A stretch of 15,464 bases of DNA. Source: Pseudohongiella sp. (GTDB lineage: Bacteria > Pseudomonadota > Gammaproteobacteria > Pseudomonadales > Pseudohongiellaceae). Below the pieces are notes generated by a model. The model had not been told where the DNA came from, searched no databases, and saw only the letters and a program-made list of their open reading frames with translations. Location: contig JAUSPW010000366.1 in the NCBI GenBank assembly GCA_030652635.1, positions 1 through 15,464 of the forward strand, in the 5' to 3' direction. The translations under genes were made by a program, and so were the position numbers. Of the stretch, positions 8,401 through 14,848 are shown in pieces (the first letter of the stretch is position 1; each line of letters opens with the position of its first letter).

Positions 8401-8556
8401 TACAAACACCAGAATGACGGGTAATTGCACGGAAGGATCCAGTTGCGTATTGATCCTGCTGCCTGCCCAGATACCGGACAGGATCATCATGATCATCACC
8501 AGATTGGCGGCCACTTTATGGCGGGTAAACAGATCTATCAGGCTTTGAGTTGTCAT
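5422..8556 (-). CDS. RND efflux transporter permease (AcrB/HAE-like)
   Basis: This is the inner membrane pump of a tripartite system, driven by proton import. At 1044 residues it has full AcrB-like length: one N-terminal membrane helix, a large periplasmic loop, five helices, a second loop and the C-terminal helices. In the fourth helix VVDDAIVVGED carries Asp399 and Asp400, matching the proton-carrying AcrB Asp407/Asp408. In the tenth helix the usual Lys (AcrB Lys940) appears to be Asn933, followed by Asp934 (VNDSIVLV). It lacks the heavy-metal pump pattern, so a small organic substrate is more likely, but none can be named. No good ribosome binding site precedes the ATG at 8556. It is the first gene of the run that continues with adaptor, SDR and SMP-30 genes. 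No regulator gene sits beside it. Confidence 0.93.
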   Translation of the reverse strand: MTTQSLIDLFTRHKVAANLVMIMMILSGIWAGSRINTQLDPSVQLPVILVFVRWPGASAEDVEKLIVSPIEQQMNTLNNLQQVYSTTTQGQSRIDLEFTFDTDLSKALEDVNDRIAQVRNLPADMEPVTARRGVRYEEIASLLVTGGSSIQELLPMARQFERELFDIGVERIEFVGLPEEEMAIQVSSANLMALNTTLDNVASAIRQRSADLPAGVVARAQGEMQLRAMEQRRDSQGFEQLQLQLGAGDELVRLGDIATIEKRPRAGQAELAREGKPAIEMNLYRLSDTDALTSAQALQQWLDKTRAELPEGITIEVYQEVWKLLKEQLSVIFSNAWSGLVLVALTLFVFLNTRTAWWVMLGIPVSFLFATLLYYYWFDGSINILALITFIMALGIVVDDAIVVGEDAVALFEQGYSAEDAAAGAAKRMFMPVVTSSLTTLAAFVPLLISGGEMGAVIQTMPMVLFCVIIASLIECFLVLPGHLKHSFSRMKREHKPSARLAFDRAFYSFRDRVYAPMLDYALARPYSTLLTVSGCVVLALSLVISGRVGLNFVTGMSLQMLEANVSFTMDASDAQRRAFMQTLEQTLTQVNDANGDSNINGYYVGYNTAQLNQERKSGQQYASMRVEYSWEDEYQIDPQGFVSQWQQLVTRPPFVEQLVLEVRGGANGGRPDLSLVLRGEDLNSLKQASEELQTALLSYEGVSNVFDNLPYGKDQMIFSLNAEGAALGLTTTALGQQLRSAYYGNRVQIFNLNNTELEVLVTLPDDERDQISSLRQFPVRTPGGEVVPLGLVADLSTRRGIDVINHNGGFLSVMVSASVDSQINNAERVLANVRTDVLPDINQRYGLSSELGGNSLQNQQLLETMQLGGSLTLIFIYLILAWSFSSYLWPLAVMSAIPLALTGAIVGHWVIGVDIGAMSMLAFFALSGVIVNDSIVLVSFLRREQEAGLSLTAAVRSAALSRFRAVLLTSLTTIAGLSPLMFENFSLAIYMVPIAVTLCFGLAFGTALVLLVVPAMIVITEQLKSRITNLMPATRRFKIQEGN

Positions 8557-8633
8557 TTATTGGCACGACCGTGTGGCGTTGTTGTTTCAGAACAAAGAGT
8601 TGCTGACTAACCACAATACACAAAGCGTGCCAG

Positions 8634-8691
8634 TTTTTTATTTTATTGTTATATAAGGATATTTTCTACAAGCCTTATCCATCATTAACAA
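8634..8691 (-). promoter_or_regulatory. AT-rich region with a weak candidate promoter for the RND operon
   Basis: The 155-base gap between the antiporter stop and the RND start includes a strongly AT-rich block. On the minus strand TTGTTA (8686-8691) and TAGAAA (8663-8668) are separated by 17 bases, each matching four of six consensus bases. Other alignments in this AT-rich block are nearly as good, so the exact start site is uncertain. The gap itself supports a separate promoter here. Confidence 0.3.
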
Positions 8692-8719
8692 CAGTTGGTG
8701 ATTTAAACCAACTATTGTT
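8687..8719 (-). terminator. Hairpin overlapping the antiporter stop codon, possible terminator
   Basis: AGTTGGT (8693-8699) pairs with ACCAACT (8707-8713), and after one mismatch AACAA (8687-8691) pairs with TTGTT (8715-8719). The stem is 12 pairs with one mismatch and a 7-base loop, and it includes the TAG stop codon at 8712-8714. In the minus direction the hairpin ends in TTGTTAATG, a poor T tract, so termination is uncertain. On the plus strand five T's follow, but no plus-strand gene ends there. Confidence 0.35.
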
Positions 8720-10391
8720 TTTCCAGACCAGATTTAGATGAAACCGGTGAGTCTTCCAGCAGATTGTCTGCGGCTTGTTGTGCTGCATCCAGAAACGGTC
8801 GTAAAACCCGGTCAGCGCCCGCGCGTTCGAGCATGAGGGCATCAACAGCTGTCGATGCTGTAACAGCCGTTTTCCCTTGGTAGGAGGAATCATGCAGAGT
8901 CTTCAACAAGGATAATGAGATATCCCGCTCTCTGGCTGTGCAGACAATCCACTCGACACATTGCAACGGCAAGGTATCAAGGAACTCAGGATCTTCTGCA
9001 TCACCAAAGCGCACATTGATGTCTTTTCCGGCACGCGTCCTGATCACCTCAGGATCAATATCAATGCCAAGTACCCGCCTGCCTTTATTGTGCAGACTTT
9101 CAGCGATGGCCATACCAAATCGACCGAGCCCCAGAATAATGGTGTCCGGGCGCCCATCGTTTTCACCGTTGTCGAACGCTGTTTCGCGATCGGCATGCTT
9201 GCGTTCGAATATCGTCAACAAAGGTGCGAGGCGATGATAAAGCGGGTGAGAATATAAAATCATATACGTTGAACCGCTGATGGTGATCAGCCCGACCAGC
9301 GTGATCAGCCCCACAATATCCCGGTCCAGATGCCCCAGACTCAGGCCAAGCGCCGCAAGAATCAGCGAAAACTCGCTGATTTGAGCCACCGTCAGCCCGG
9401 CCAGGAAACCAGTTCGCTTTCGATAGCCCATAAAACCCATAATCGTCATCACAATCAGAGGATTACCAATCAGTACAAACGCCGAAAGGATGATTGCCGG
9501 CCCTAATTGCCCCGTGAGCGCAGCGATATCCAGACCTGATCCCAGTTCAATAAAAAAGAATAGCAGCAGAAAATCACGCAGACTGACCAGACGCGCACCA
9601 ATAACTTCGCGATAGGGCGTTGAAGCGAGAGACACACCCGCCAGAAACGCACCGACCTCTTTACTGAAACCCATCAGTTCACCTAACGTAGCCAGTGAAA
9701 CGGCCCAGGTCACCGCAAATAAAATCAACAGTTCAGCCGATTGCGCCATGTGTCTGCTGACAACCGGCAACACAAAGCGCGTCAATAACGCGATGCCAAC
9801 CAGCATTGCAAAACCTTTTGCAAACACCCAAAGCATAATTGTCAGCAGTTGATCGGGTGCGGCGTCGGTGCCTGCGCCCATCGCAGTAAGTCCTATCATG
9901 ACGAGGACTACCACTATGTCCTGCACAATCAGGAATCCAACGGCGATACGCCCATGGAGGGCATCAATTTCTTTTTTGTCGGATAACAGTTTGACAATGA
10001 TGATGGTACTGGAAAACGTCAGTGCCACGCCCACATAAATCGCAGCCACCGGGCTGAGTCCCAGAGCCAATGCAATCAGATAACCAAAAATTGAGGTAAA
10101 CAGCACCTGTCCGAGCCCGGTCGCCAGCGCTACAGGGCCCATGGTGCGGATAATGTGCAGATCCAGCTTGAGACCAACCACAAACAACAACAAGGCAATG
10201 CCCATCTGGGCAAGCAGTTCTATCTGTTCAGTGGATTCAACCAGTGACCATGCTGATGGGCCAACCAAAATACCTGCTGCAATAAAAGCAACGATCAGGG
10301 GTTGTTTCAGCATTCGGCTAATTGACGCGATGATTGTCACCACCGCTAGCAATACGGCCACTTCGACAAAACCATTTTCAAACGGCAGCAT
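8712..10391 (-). CDS. Kef-type cation/proton antiporter (CPA2) with TrkA-N domain
   Basis: This is probably a monovalent cation/proton antiporter or K+ efflux protein of the CPA2 family in the inner membrane. Of 559 residues, about 1-385 are a multi-helix exchanger domain with the Gln157-Asp158 pair in FLIVQDIVV, matching the functional QD of KefC-type proteins. A cytoplasmic Rossmann TrkA-N (RCK-N) domain runs from about 419 to 535, with GLGRFG at 421-426 and an acidic end of the second strand (GIDID), consistent with NAD(H) binding and gating. Length and layout resemble E. coli YbaL and KefB/KefC, but I cannot pick one and give no symbol. The ATG at 10391 has AGAGG 8 bases upstream. It starts 43 bases after the ABC transporter stop and may share its transcript. 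No KefF/KefG-like ancillary gene is adjacent. Confidence 0.9.
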   Translation of the reverse strand: MLPFENGFVEVAVLLAVVTIIASISRMLKQPLIVAFIAAGILVGPSAWSLVESTEQIELLAQMGIALLLFVVGLKLDLHIIRTMGPVALATGLGQVLFTSIFGYLIALALGLSPVAAIYVGVALTFSSTIIIVKLLSDKKEIDALHGRIAVGFLIVQDIVVVLVMIGLTAMGAGTDAAPDQLLTIMLWVFAKGFAMLVGIALLTRFVLPVVSRHMAQSAELLILFAVTWAVSLATLGELMGFSKEVGAFLAGVSLASTPYREVIGARLVSLRDFLLLFFFIELGSGLDIAALTGQLGPAIILSAFVLIGNPLIVMTIMGFMGYRKRTGFLAGLTVAQISEFSLILAALGLSLGHLDRDIVGLITLVGLITISGSTYMILYSHPLYHRLAPLLTIFERKHADRETAFDNGENDGRPDTIILGLGRFGMAIAESLHNKGRRVLGIDIDPEVIRTRAGKDINVRFGDAEDPEFLDTLPLQCVEWIVCTARERDISLSLLKTLHDSSYQGKTAVTASTAVDALMLERAGADRVLRPFLDAAQQAADNLLEDSPVSSKSGLEKQ

Positions 10392-10434
10392 CCGGCAGAC
10401 CTCTTTTCACTGATAACAGGTCAACGGCTTCAGT

Positions 10435-12276
10435 TTACTGATAGCCTTTGGCCTGTAATTCAAACAACGTAGCGTACTGACCACCCAGCGCCAGCAGATT
10501 GGCATGATCGCCTTCTTCCATGATTTTGCCCTGATCCATCACAAGAATATGGTCTGCAATGCGCACGGTGGAGAATCTGTGCGAGATAATGATGGAGATG
10601 CGATTACCGGTCAATTCACGAAAGTGCGCAAATATTTCAGCTTCCGCTTTGGCATCAATGGCGGCGGTGGGCTCATCAAGAATCAAGACTTCTGCGCGGC
10701 TGCGCATAAAAGCGCGCGACAAGGCAATCTTCTGCCATTGGCCACCGGACAACTCTTTGCCGTCGCGGAACCAGGTACCAAGCTGAGTATCATACTGCGC
10801 AGGCATCTGACGGATAAAATCTGCAGCCAGACCCTTTTCAGATGCATCCTGCACCAGCCCTTTCTGGTCCATAAAGTCCTTGTCGCCTACGCCAATATTC
10901 TCGCCAACCTTGAGCTGATAACGCGCAAAGTCCTGAAAAATTACCCCGATCTTTTCGCGAAGTGCGTCAATGTTCCAGTCCTGCAGATCAACCCCCTGAA
11001 ACAGAATATGGCCATGGGTCGGGGTATAAAGCCGCGTCAGCAATTTGATCAAGGTTGTTTTGCCGGAACCGTTTTCGCCGACAATCGCCAGACTTTCGCC
11101 TGCCCGGATATGCAGGCTGATGTTATCCAGCGCCGGTGTTGTGCTGCCCGGGTAGTAAAAGCTCACCTTGTCGAATCGGATGCCGTCTTGCGGATCCAGA
11201 CCTTCCACAACATTGCCGGTCGGTTCCGGTACGTTGTGCCCGAGATACTCGGTCAGATTGGATAAATACAGATTGTCTTCATACATTTTGTTGATGGATG
11301 CCAGACAACTGGTCACCGCACCCTGGCCTTGCCGGAACACCGCGATGTACATGGTCATCTGCCCCAGCGTAATAGCACCGGCAACCGCGGCAAACGCGAC
11401 CCAGCCATACGAGAAATAAAACGCAGCACTGGCAATCAGGCCAAGCACATAACCCCAGAATCCGCGGCGTAAAACCAGGCTGCGGTCCTCTTTGTAGATA
11501 TTGTGAAAGATATCAACGTAGCGTTGCAGAAACAGACGTCCCAGCTGCATCAGTTTTACTTCTTTAACACCGTCTTCGCGCGTCAGCACCATCTCCAGAT
11601 AAACCTGCATACGACGCTCGGCAGAGCGACGACGCTGATTACGGAATGCTTCGCCAGAGAAGCGAGCCTCGGCCACAAATGCCGGGACACCGGCAAAACC
11701 CAGCAGCAAAACTGCCCAGACCGAAAATTGCCAGAGCAGAAAACCATAACTGATCAGTGAGATGCCATCGCGGATCAGATCAAAGGTTGCTATGACCAGA
11801 CTTAACGGACGGCTGGATGCTTCGCGGCGCGCGCGCACCAGCTTGTCGTAGTACTCGGAATCTTCAAAGTTGGCCAGTTCCAGTGTCAACGCCTTTTCCA
11901 GAATCATGACGTTGACCTCGTTGCCGAGCAGGGCACGCAAAATGGACTGGCACACTCCATTGATTTTCAGCGAACCGGTCATCAACACCACCAGACCGGC
12001 CTCTATCAGCACAAAGCGCAACAGATCAGATTTGGCCTGTTCACGCAGCGCCCCCTCTGCCTGAATGGCGCTCACCACCGCATCCACGATCAATTGCCCG
12101 ACCCATGCAATGGCCGCCGGCAAAAGCCCGGCAAACAATGTTGCCAGCGCCATGACAATGGTCAGGAATGGGCTGGCGCGCCAGACGATTTCGATCGCGA
12201 TCCGGCTGTACTTAAAGACAGACGCAAAGCGCGTGAGCCAGGCGAGGGGGGAGGTGGCAGGCAGGGATTTTTTCAA
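10435..12276 (-). CDS. Fused ABC exporter (permease plus ATPase), TTG start
   Basis: This is a half-size ABC exporter expected to act as a homodimer in the inner membrane. Of 613 residues, about the first 350 hold the membrane domain and the rest the ATPase. Walker A is GENGSGKTT (400-408, Lys406), the signature LSGGQ is 509-513, Walker B ends in Asp534-Glu535 (LILDEP), and the switch histidine is His566 (ISHRFS), so the ATPase is complete. The stretch NFEDSEYYDKLVRAR between membrane helices is typical of a broad set of MsbA-like or peptide-type exporters. The substrate (lipid, peptide or drug) cannot be told, and there is no peptidase domain. TTG at 12276 is the only usual start after the in-frame TAA at 12298-12300, and a weak AAGAAG lies just upstream. 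It is 69 bases after the methyltransferase stop and 43 bases before the antiporter. Confidence 0.92.
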   Translation of the reverse strand: MKKSLPATSPLAWLTRFASVFKYSRIAIEIVWRASPFLTIVMALATLFAGLLPAAIAWVGQLIVDAVVSAIQAEGALREQAKSDLLRFVLIEAGLVVLMTGSLKINGVCQSILRALLGNEVNVMILEKALTLELANFEDSEYYDKLVRARREASSRPLSLVIATFDLIRDGISLISYGFLLWQFSVWAVLLLGFAGVPAFVAEARFSGEAFRNQRRRSAERRMQVYLEMVLTREDGVKEVKLMQLGRLFLQRYVDIFHNIYKEDRSLVLRRGFWGYVLGLIASAAFYFSYGWVAFAAVAGAITLGQMTMYIAVFRQGQGAVTSCLASINKMYEDNLYLSNLTEYLGHNVPEPTGNVVEGLDPQDGIRFDKVSFYYPGSTTPALDNISLHIRAGESLAIVGENGSGKTTLIKLLTRLYTPTHGHILFQGVDLQDWNIDALREKIGVIFQDFARYQLKVGENIGVGDKDFMDQKGLVQDASEKGLAADFIRQMPAQYDTQLGTWFRDGKELSGGQWQKIALSRAFMRSRAEVLILDEPTAAIDAKAEAEIFAHFRELTGNRISIIISHRFSTVRIADHILVMDQGKIMEEGDHANLLALGGQYATLFELQAKGYQ

Positions 12277-12301
12277 GGTTGACTTCTTATCACAGGATTA
12301 A

Positions 12302-12332
12302 TGTCCGCGGCGTGGAGAAACTGCCGCGGACA
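12302..12332 (-). terminator. GC-rich 10-bp perfect hairpin between methyltransferase and ABC genes
   Basis: TGTCCGCGGC (12302-12311) is the exact reverse complement of GCCGCGGACA (12323-12332), with an 11-base loop. It lies 13 bases after the methyltransferase stop and before the ABC gene. The stem is strong, but the following minus-strand bases (TTAATCCTG) have no T run. It could stop transcription weakly or protect mRNA 3' ends. Confidence 0.45.
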
Positions 12333-12345
12333 GTGTGCAAACAGT

Positions 12346-13074
12346 TTACGGTTTCATCAGTTTCAGCAGTATACGATCGGTATTGCGTCCCAGACTTTCA
12401 TCAAAAGGACCGGCCGTACGCGGGTCGCTATCTACATACAGTGCATCACTGACGCCCACGACATGAAAACCGGCTTCTGTTGCAGCCTGTACCACAGTAT
12501 CCAGCGGGATACGATGCAGGGCTGCATTGTCGGCGCCCAGATTGCCACGGTGATCAGCAATGCCCAGAATACCACCTGATTTTAAAACATCTTTGATAGC
12601 GGCCAGCATTGCCATGGCATTGGCGGGGTTTGCGTTGTAGACATCATGGAAGTTCAGGTGCGTAATCGCCAGATCAACACTGCTAGGCGCAACACCTAGC
12701 TGATCAAAGGTGTTTTCCACACGCTCAACATTGTTCAAGCGCCCATTAACGCGGTTGTTTACCGTCTCAGCGGTGGTGCCGCGGGCCAGCGAGGCAGGGT
12801 TGTTCTGCATCAGAACTTTGCCCTGTGGACCGACTGCCAGCGACAACACCTCGGTGTACCAGCCACCGGAAGCCATCACGTCCATCACCGTCATGCCTTC
12901 TTCGAGTCCAAGAAAGCTTAATACCGCAATTGGCTGACGTGCCGCATCCAGCGCTTTGTCGGCATCACTGCGCTCCGGAGAGTTGAGCGCGGCAGTCAGA
13001 CGAGCTTCATCGATTGCAAACGCTTGCCCGCACATCAGGGCAGCTGCAGCAAACATGCTTATCAGTTTTTTCAT
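12346..13074 (-). CDS. Methyltransferase-fold protein with signal peptide (COG4798-like)
   Basis: The 242-residue protein resembles the 'predicted methyltransferase' family COG4798, whose members usually carry a signal peptide. Residues 1-20 form a clear signal peptide (MKK, hydrophobic core, GQAFA before ID). Cys15 is not in a lipobox. The class I methyltransferase core follows: the SAM-loop equivalent is MDVMASGGWYTEVL (64-77), with Asp65 and Gly70-Gly71 in place of a standard GxGxG. Downstream is THLNFHDVYN and a family-like end (LHRIPLDTVV, then DRILLKLMKP). S-adenosylmethionine is not known to be available in the periplasm, so enzymatic methylation there is doubtful; the substrate is unknown. 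The ATG at 13074 has AGGTG (13080-13084) 5 bases upstream. The leader contains a nested inverted repeat. A GC-rich hairpin follows the stop. Confidence 0.82.
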   Translation of the reverse strand: MKKLISMFAAAALMCGQAFAIDEARLTAALNSPERSDADKALDAARQPIAVLSFLGLEEGMTVMDVMASGGWYTEVLSLAVGPQGKVLMQNNPASLARGTTAETVNNRVNGRLNNVERVENTFDQLGVAPSSVDLAITHLNFHDVYNANPANAMAMLAAIKDVLKSGGILGIADHRGNLGADNAALHRIPLDTVVQAATEAGFHVVGVSDALYVDSDPRTAGPFDESLGRNTDRILLKLMKP

Positions 13075-13081
13075 ATCATCA

Positions 13082-13164
13082 CCTATTCTGCTGTTGTTTT
13101 TAGTCTGAAATACGGCAAGGCCGGCCTGTTAAACAGCCGGATTGACACACAACAACAGCATAGG
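13082..13164 (-). repeat. Nested inverted repeats in the methyltransferase leader
   Basis: TGCTGTTGTT (13089-13098) is the exact reverse complement of AACAACAGCA (13151-13160). Past a small bulge, CCTA (13082-13085) pairs with TAGG (13161-13164), so part of the ribosome binding site falls in the outer stem. Within the 52-base spacer a second imperfect palindrome (CCGGCCTGTTAAACAGCCGG, 13120-13139) occurs. This may be a structured leader or an operator. There is no match to a riboswitch I recognise. Confidence 0.5.
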
Positions 13165-13173
13165 GGAAAAGAC

Positions 13174-13200
13174 ACCATGAATACAGAGTTGATTCATGGT
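13174..13200 (-). terminator. 9-bp perfect hairpin, possible terminator of the 62-residue gene
   Basis: ACCATGAAT (13174-13182) is the exact reverse complement of ATTCATGGT (13192-13200), with a 9-base loop. In the minus direction it is followed by GTCTTTTCCCC, a short T run. It lies about 50 bases after the stop of the small gene and before the methyltransferase gene, which fits a weak terminator. Confidence 0.45.
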
Positions 13201-13248
13201 CGGAAGGACTACACGGTGGAAGTAATGTGTTTCAGGGCAGATCGACAA

Positions 13249-13437
13249 TTAATGCAGACGACGGGTTTCCATCAATTCTTCTTCAAAAAGTCGCTTAACA
13301 CGCAGCAACTCCTGCATATCACCCTCTGAGGTGAGCAAAGGAAGGTGATTTTCAATATCAAGAATAAGATTGGTAATGCTGCCTGTGTCCAATGCACTTA
13401 AATCGACATCGAACGGCCAGGTTGAATTCTGTCTCAT
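13249..13437 (-). CDS. Small hypothetical protein, 62 residues
   Basis: I do not recognise this protein. It is 62 residues, without a signal peptide, membrane segment or cysteines. An N-terminal part (MRQNSTWPFDVDLSALDTG) precedes two likely amphipathic helices rich in Leu, Glu and Arg, ending LFEEELMETRRLH, so a soluble helical protein is expected. The case for a real gene is a strong ribosome binding site, AGGAGA, 6 bases before the ATG, its position in an otherwise empty gap on the same strand as its neighbours, and an ordinary amino acid mix. It begins 82 bases after the UbiH-family gene and might share its transcript. A function in quinone metabolism would be speculation. Confidence 0.7.
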   Translation of the reverse strand: MRQNSTWPFDVDLSALDTGSITNLILDIENHLPLLTSEGDMQELLRVKRLFEEELMETRRLH

Positions 13438-13460
13438 GACTTTCTCCTACGGACAATCCG

Positions 13461-13489
13461 GGCATAATCCTGTTTTCGTCCATTGTCGA
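13461..13489 (-). promoter_or_regulatory. Weak candidate promoter before the 62-residue gene
   Basis: On the minus strand TCGACA (13484-13489, five of six -35 matches) lies 17 bases before TATGCC (13461-13466, three of six -10 matches). The leader would be about 17 bases. The -10 is poor, and read-through from the UbiH-family gene is an alternative. Confidence 0.22.
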
Positions 13490-13519
13490 GAAAGCTTTAG
13501 AGGTATTTACTTAAAACTC

Positions 13520-14746
13520 TTACGCGTGCGTGCCCATCGCTGCTCTGATCAGCTGATTTTTCAGCCATGGCGTTTGTTCAACCGCACGCATCCCGGTATT
13601 GCGCAACCATCTTATCGGCAGGGGTTGTTCGGCATAAAGTCGTTTGAAGCCTTCCATGAGTAGCATCATCGACATGTTGTGGGGCTTTCGGTCGCGCTGG
13701 TAGCGGGCTAGCAGTACCGGATCAGCCGGGTCGCGTCCTGTGGCATCGACGCGGGCCAGCACATCGGCTAGCGCCTGAACATCAGCCAGCCCCAGATTGG
13801 CGCCTTGTCCTGCCAGCGGATGGATGCTGTGGGCAGCATCACCAATCAGAACAACACGCTTGTTGACGTACTCCAGCGCATGACGCTGACGCAATGAGAA
13901 ACTGAAGCGCTTGCTTGAGTGTGTTACGTCACCCAGCCAGTGCTCACTGGCATAGGACAGCGCCCTGCAAAAGTCTGGATCGGGCATTGCCAGCAATGAC
14001 TGAGCCGTAGCGGGTATGACAGACCAGACAATTGAGCACCAGTGTTCCGCATCGTTGTCCGGTGCAGCCAATGGCAAAAATGCCAGCACACCCTGATCCA
14101 TAAAAACCTGTCGGGCACATTGCTGGTGTGGTTTGTCAGTGCGCACGGAACACACAATGGCCTCGTGTTCATAGTCCCACTCGCGGGTCTGAAAGCCGGC
14201 GAGTTGCCTGAGGGGTGATTGGGCGCCATCTGCAGCAATGACCAGGCGGGCAGAGAGTTGGCGCCCTGTATCTAATGTCAGAACAGCTGCCTGCGGAGCA
14301 TTGTCGAGCGCGATCACGCTGGCGGGCATCAGACAATCCAGCAGCGGCTGGCTGCGTAACGCCTGATGCATTGCAGCAACCATGACACGGTTCTCAACAA
14401 TATGCCCAAGCACAGGTGCGTGGATATCGGCTGCACAAAAATTGATATCAGCAGTACCATCCGCCTCACGCACATGCATATCTGTGTAGGGGCTGACACG
14501 ACTGTTTTGCATGGCCGACCATACACCCAGAGACTCAAACAGCGCCTCTGAGGCTGGCGTAATCGCACTGACTCTGGGATCAAATTCCGCGCCGTTTATC
14601 AGCGACATCGAATCCTGCAGAGGCTGGCTGTCCAGCAGAGCAAGACGCAATCCACTTTTTCGCAAAGCCAATGCCATCGCCGCACCAATCGGGCCAGCGC
14701 CCACAATCACGACATCGTAATCAGTTTTTGTTGTGGCTGCGCTCAT
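13520..14746 (-). CDS. UbiH/UbiF/UbiI-family FAD-dependent hydroxylase (ubiquinone synthesis)
   Basis: This is a flavoprotein monooxygenase of the UbiH/UbiF/VisC/COQ6 family, which hydroxylates the aromatic ring of ubiquinone precursors at the inner face of the membrane. Its 408 residues match family length. The FAD motif GAGPIG is at 16-21, the DG motif has Asp173 (IAADGAQS), and the second FAD/ribose motif GDAAHSIHPLAGQG starts at Gly302. WDYEHEAIV and ARQVF followed by LAFLPL resemble E. coli UbiI (VisC, C5 hydroxylase) as I remember it, while other stretches (RHALEYV) resemble UbiF, so the ring position cannot be settled and no symbol is given. The ATG at 14746 has GGAGG 4 bases upstream. 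It is divergent from the MaoC-like gene across 102 bases. UbiH is often next to UbiI in this class of bacteria, but no second hydroxylase is present here. Confidence 0.92.
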   Translation of the reverse strand: MSAATTKTDYDVVIVGAGPIGAAMALALRKSGLRLALLDSQPLQDSMSLINGAEFDPRVSAITPASEALFESLGVWSAMQNSRVSPYTDMHVREADGTADINFCAADIHAPVLGHIVENRVMVAAMHQALRSQPLLDCLMPASVIALDNAPQAAVLTLDTGRQLSARLVIAADGAQSPLRQLAGFQTREWDYEHEAIVCSVRTDKPHQQCARQVFMDQGVLAFLPLAAPDNDAEHWCSIVWSVIPATAQSLLAMPDPDFCRALSYASEHWLGDVTHSSKRFSFSLRQRHALEYVNKRVVLIGDAAHSIHPLAGQGANLGLADVQALADVLARVDATGRDPADPVLLARYQRDRKPHNMSMMLLMEGFKRLYAEQPLPIRWLRNTGMRAVEQTPWLKNQLIRAAMGTHA

Positions 14747-14764
14747 GCATCCTCCAGTCTGCGG

Positions 14765-14793
14765 TTGCTGCCATCATTATTCTGATCAATACT
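14765..14793 (+). promoter_or_regulatory. Weak candidate promoter for the MaoC-like gene
   Basis: TTGCTG (14765-14770) and AATACT (14788-14793) are separated by 17 bases in the 102-base divergent gap, giving three and four of six consensus matches. Transcription would start near 14800, about 49 bases before the ATG. The gap must hold promoters for both divergent genes, but no convincing minus-strand pair was found. Confidence 0.25.
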
Positions 14794-14848
14794 GACGGCG
14801 CTCGACACAGACTTTACCATTAATCCGCGATAAAACAGGAGTCCTTCC

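Noticed and set aside
10504..11265. A 253-codon open frame on the plus strand, antisense to the ABC exporter
   Set aside because: It lies entirely opposite the ATPase half, which has every expected motif. It has no recognisable domain and no ribosome binding site.
13015..13074. Lipobox in the methyltransferase-like protein (Cys15)
   Set aside because: Met at the -1 position does not fit the lipobox, and a standard AFA cleavage site follows five residues later.
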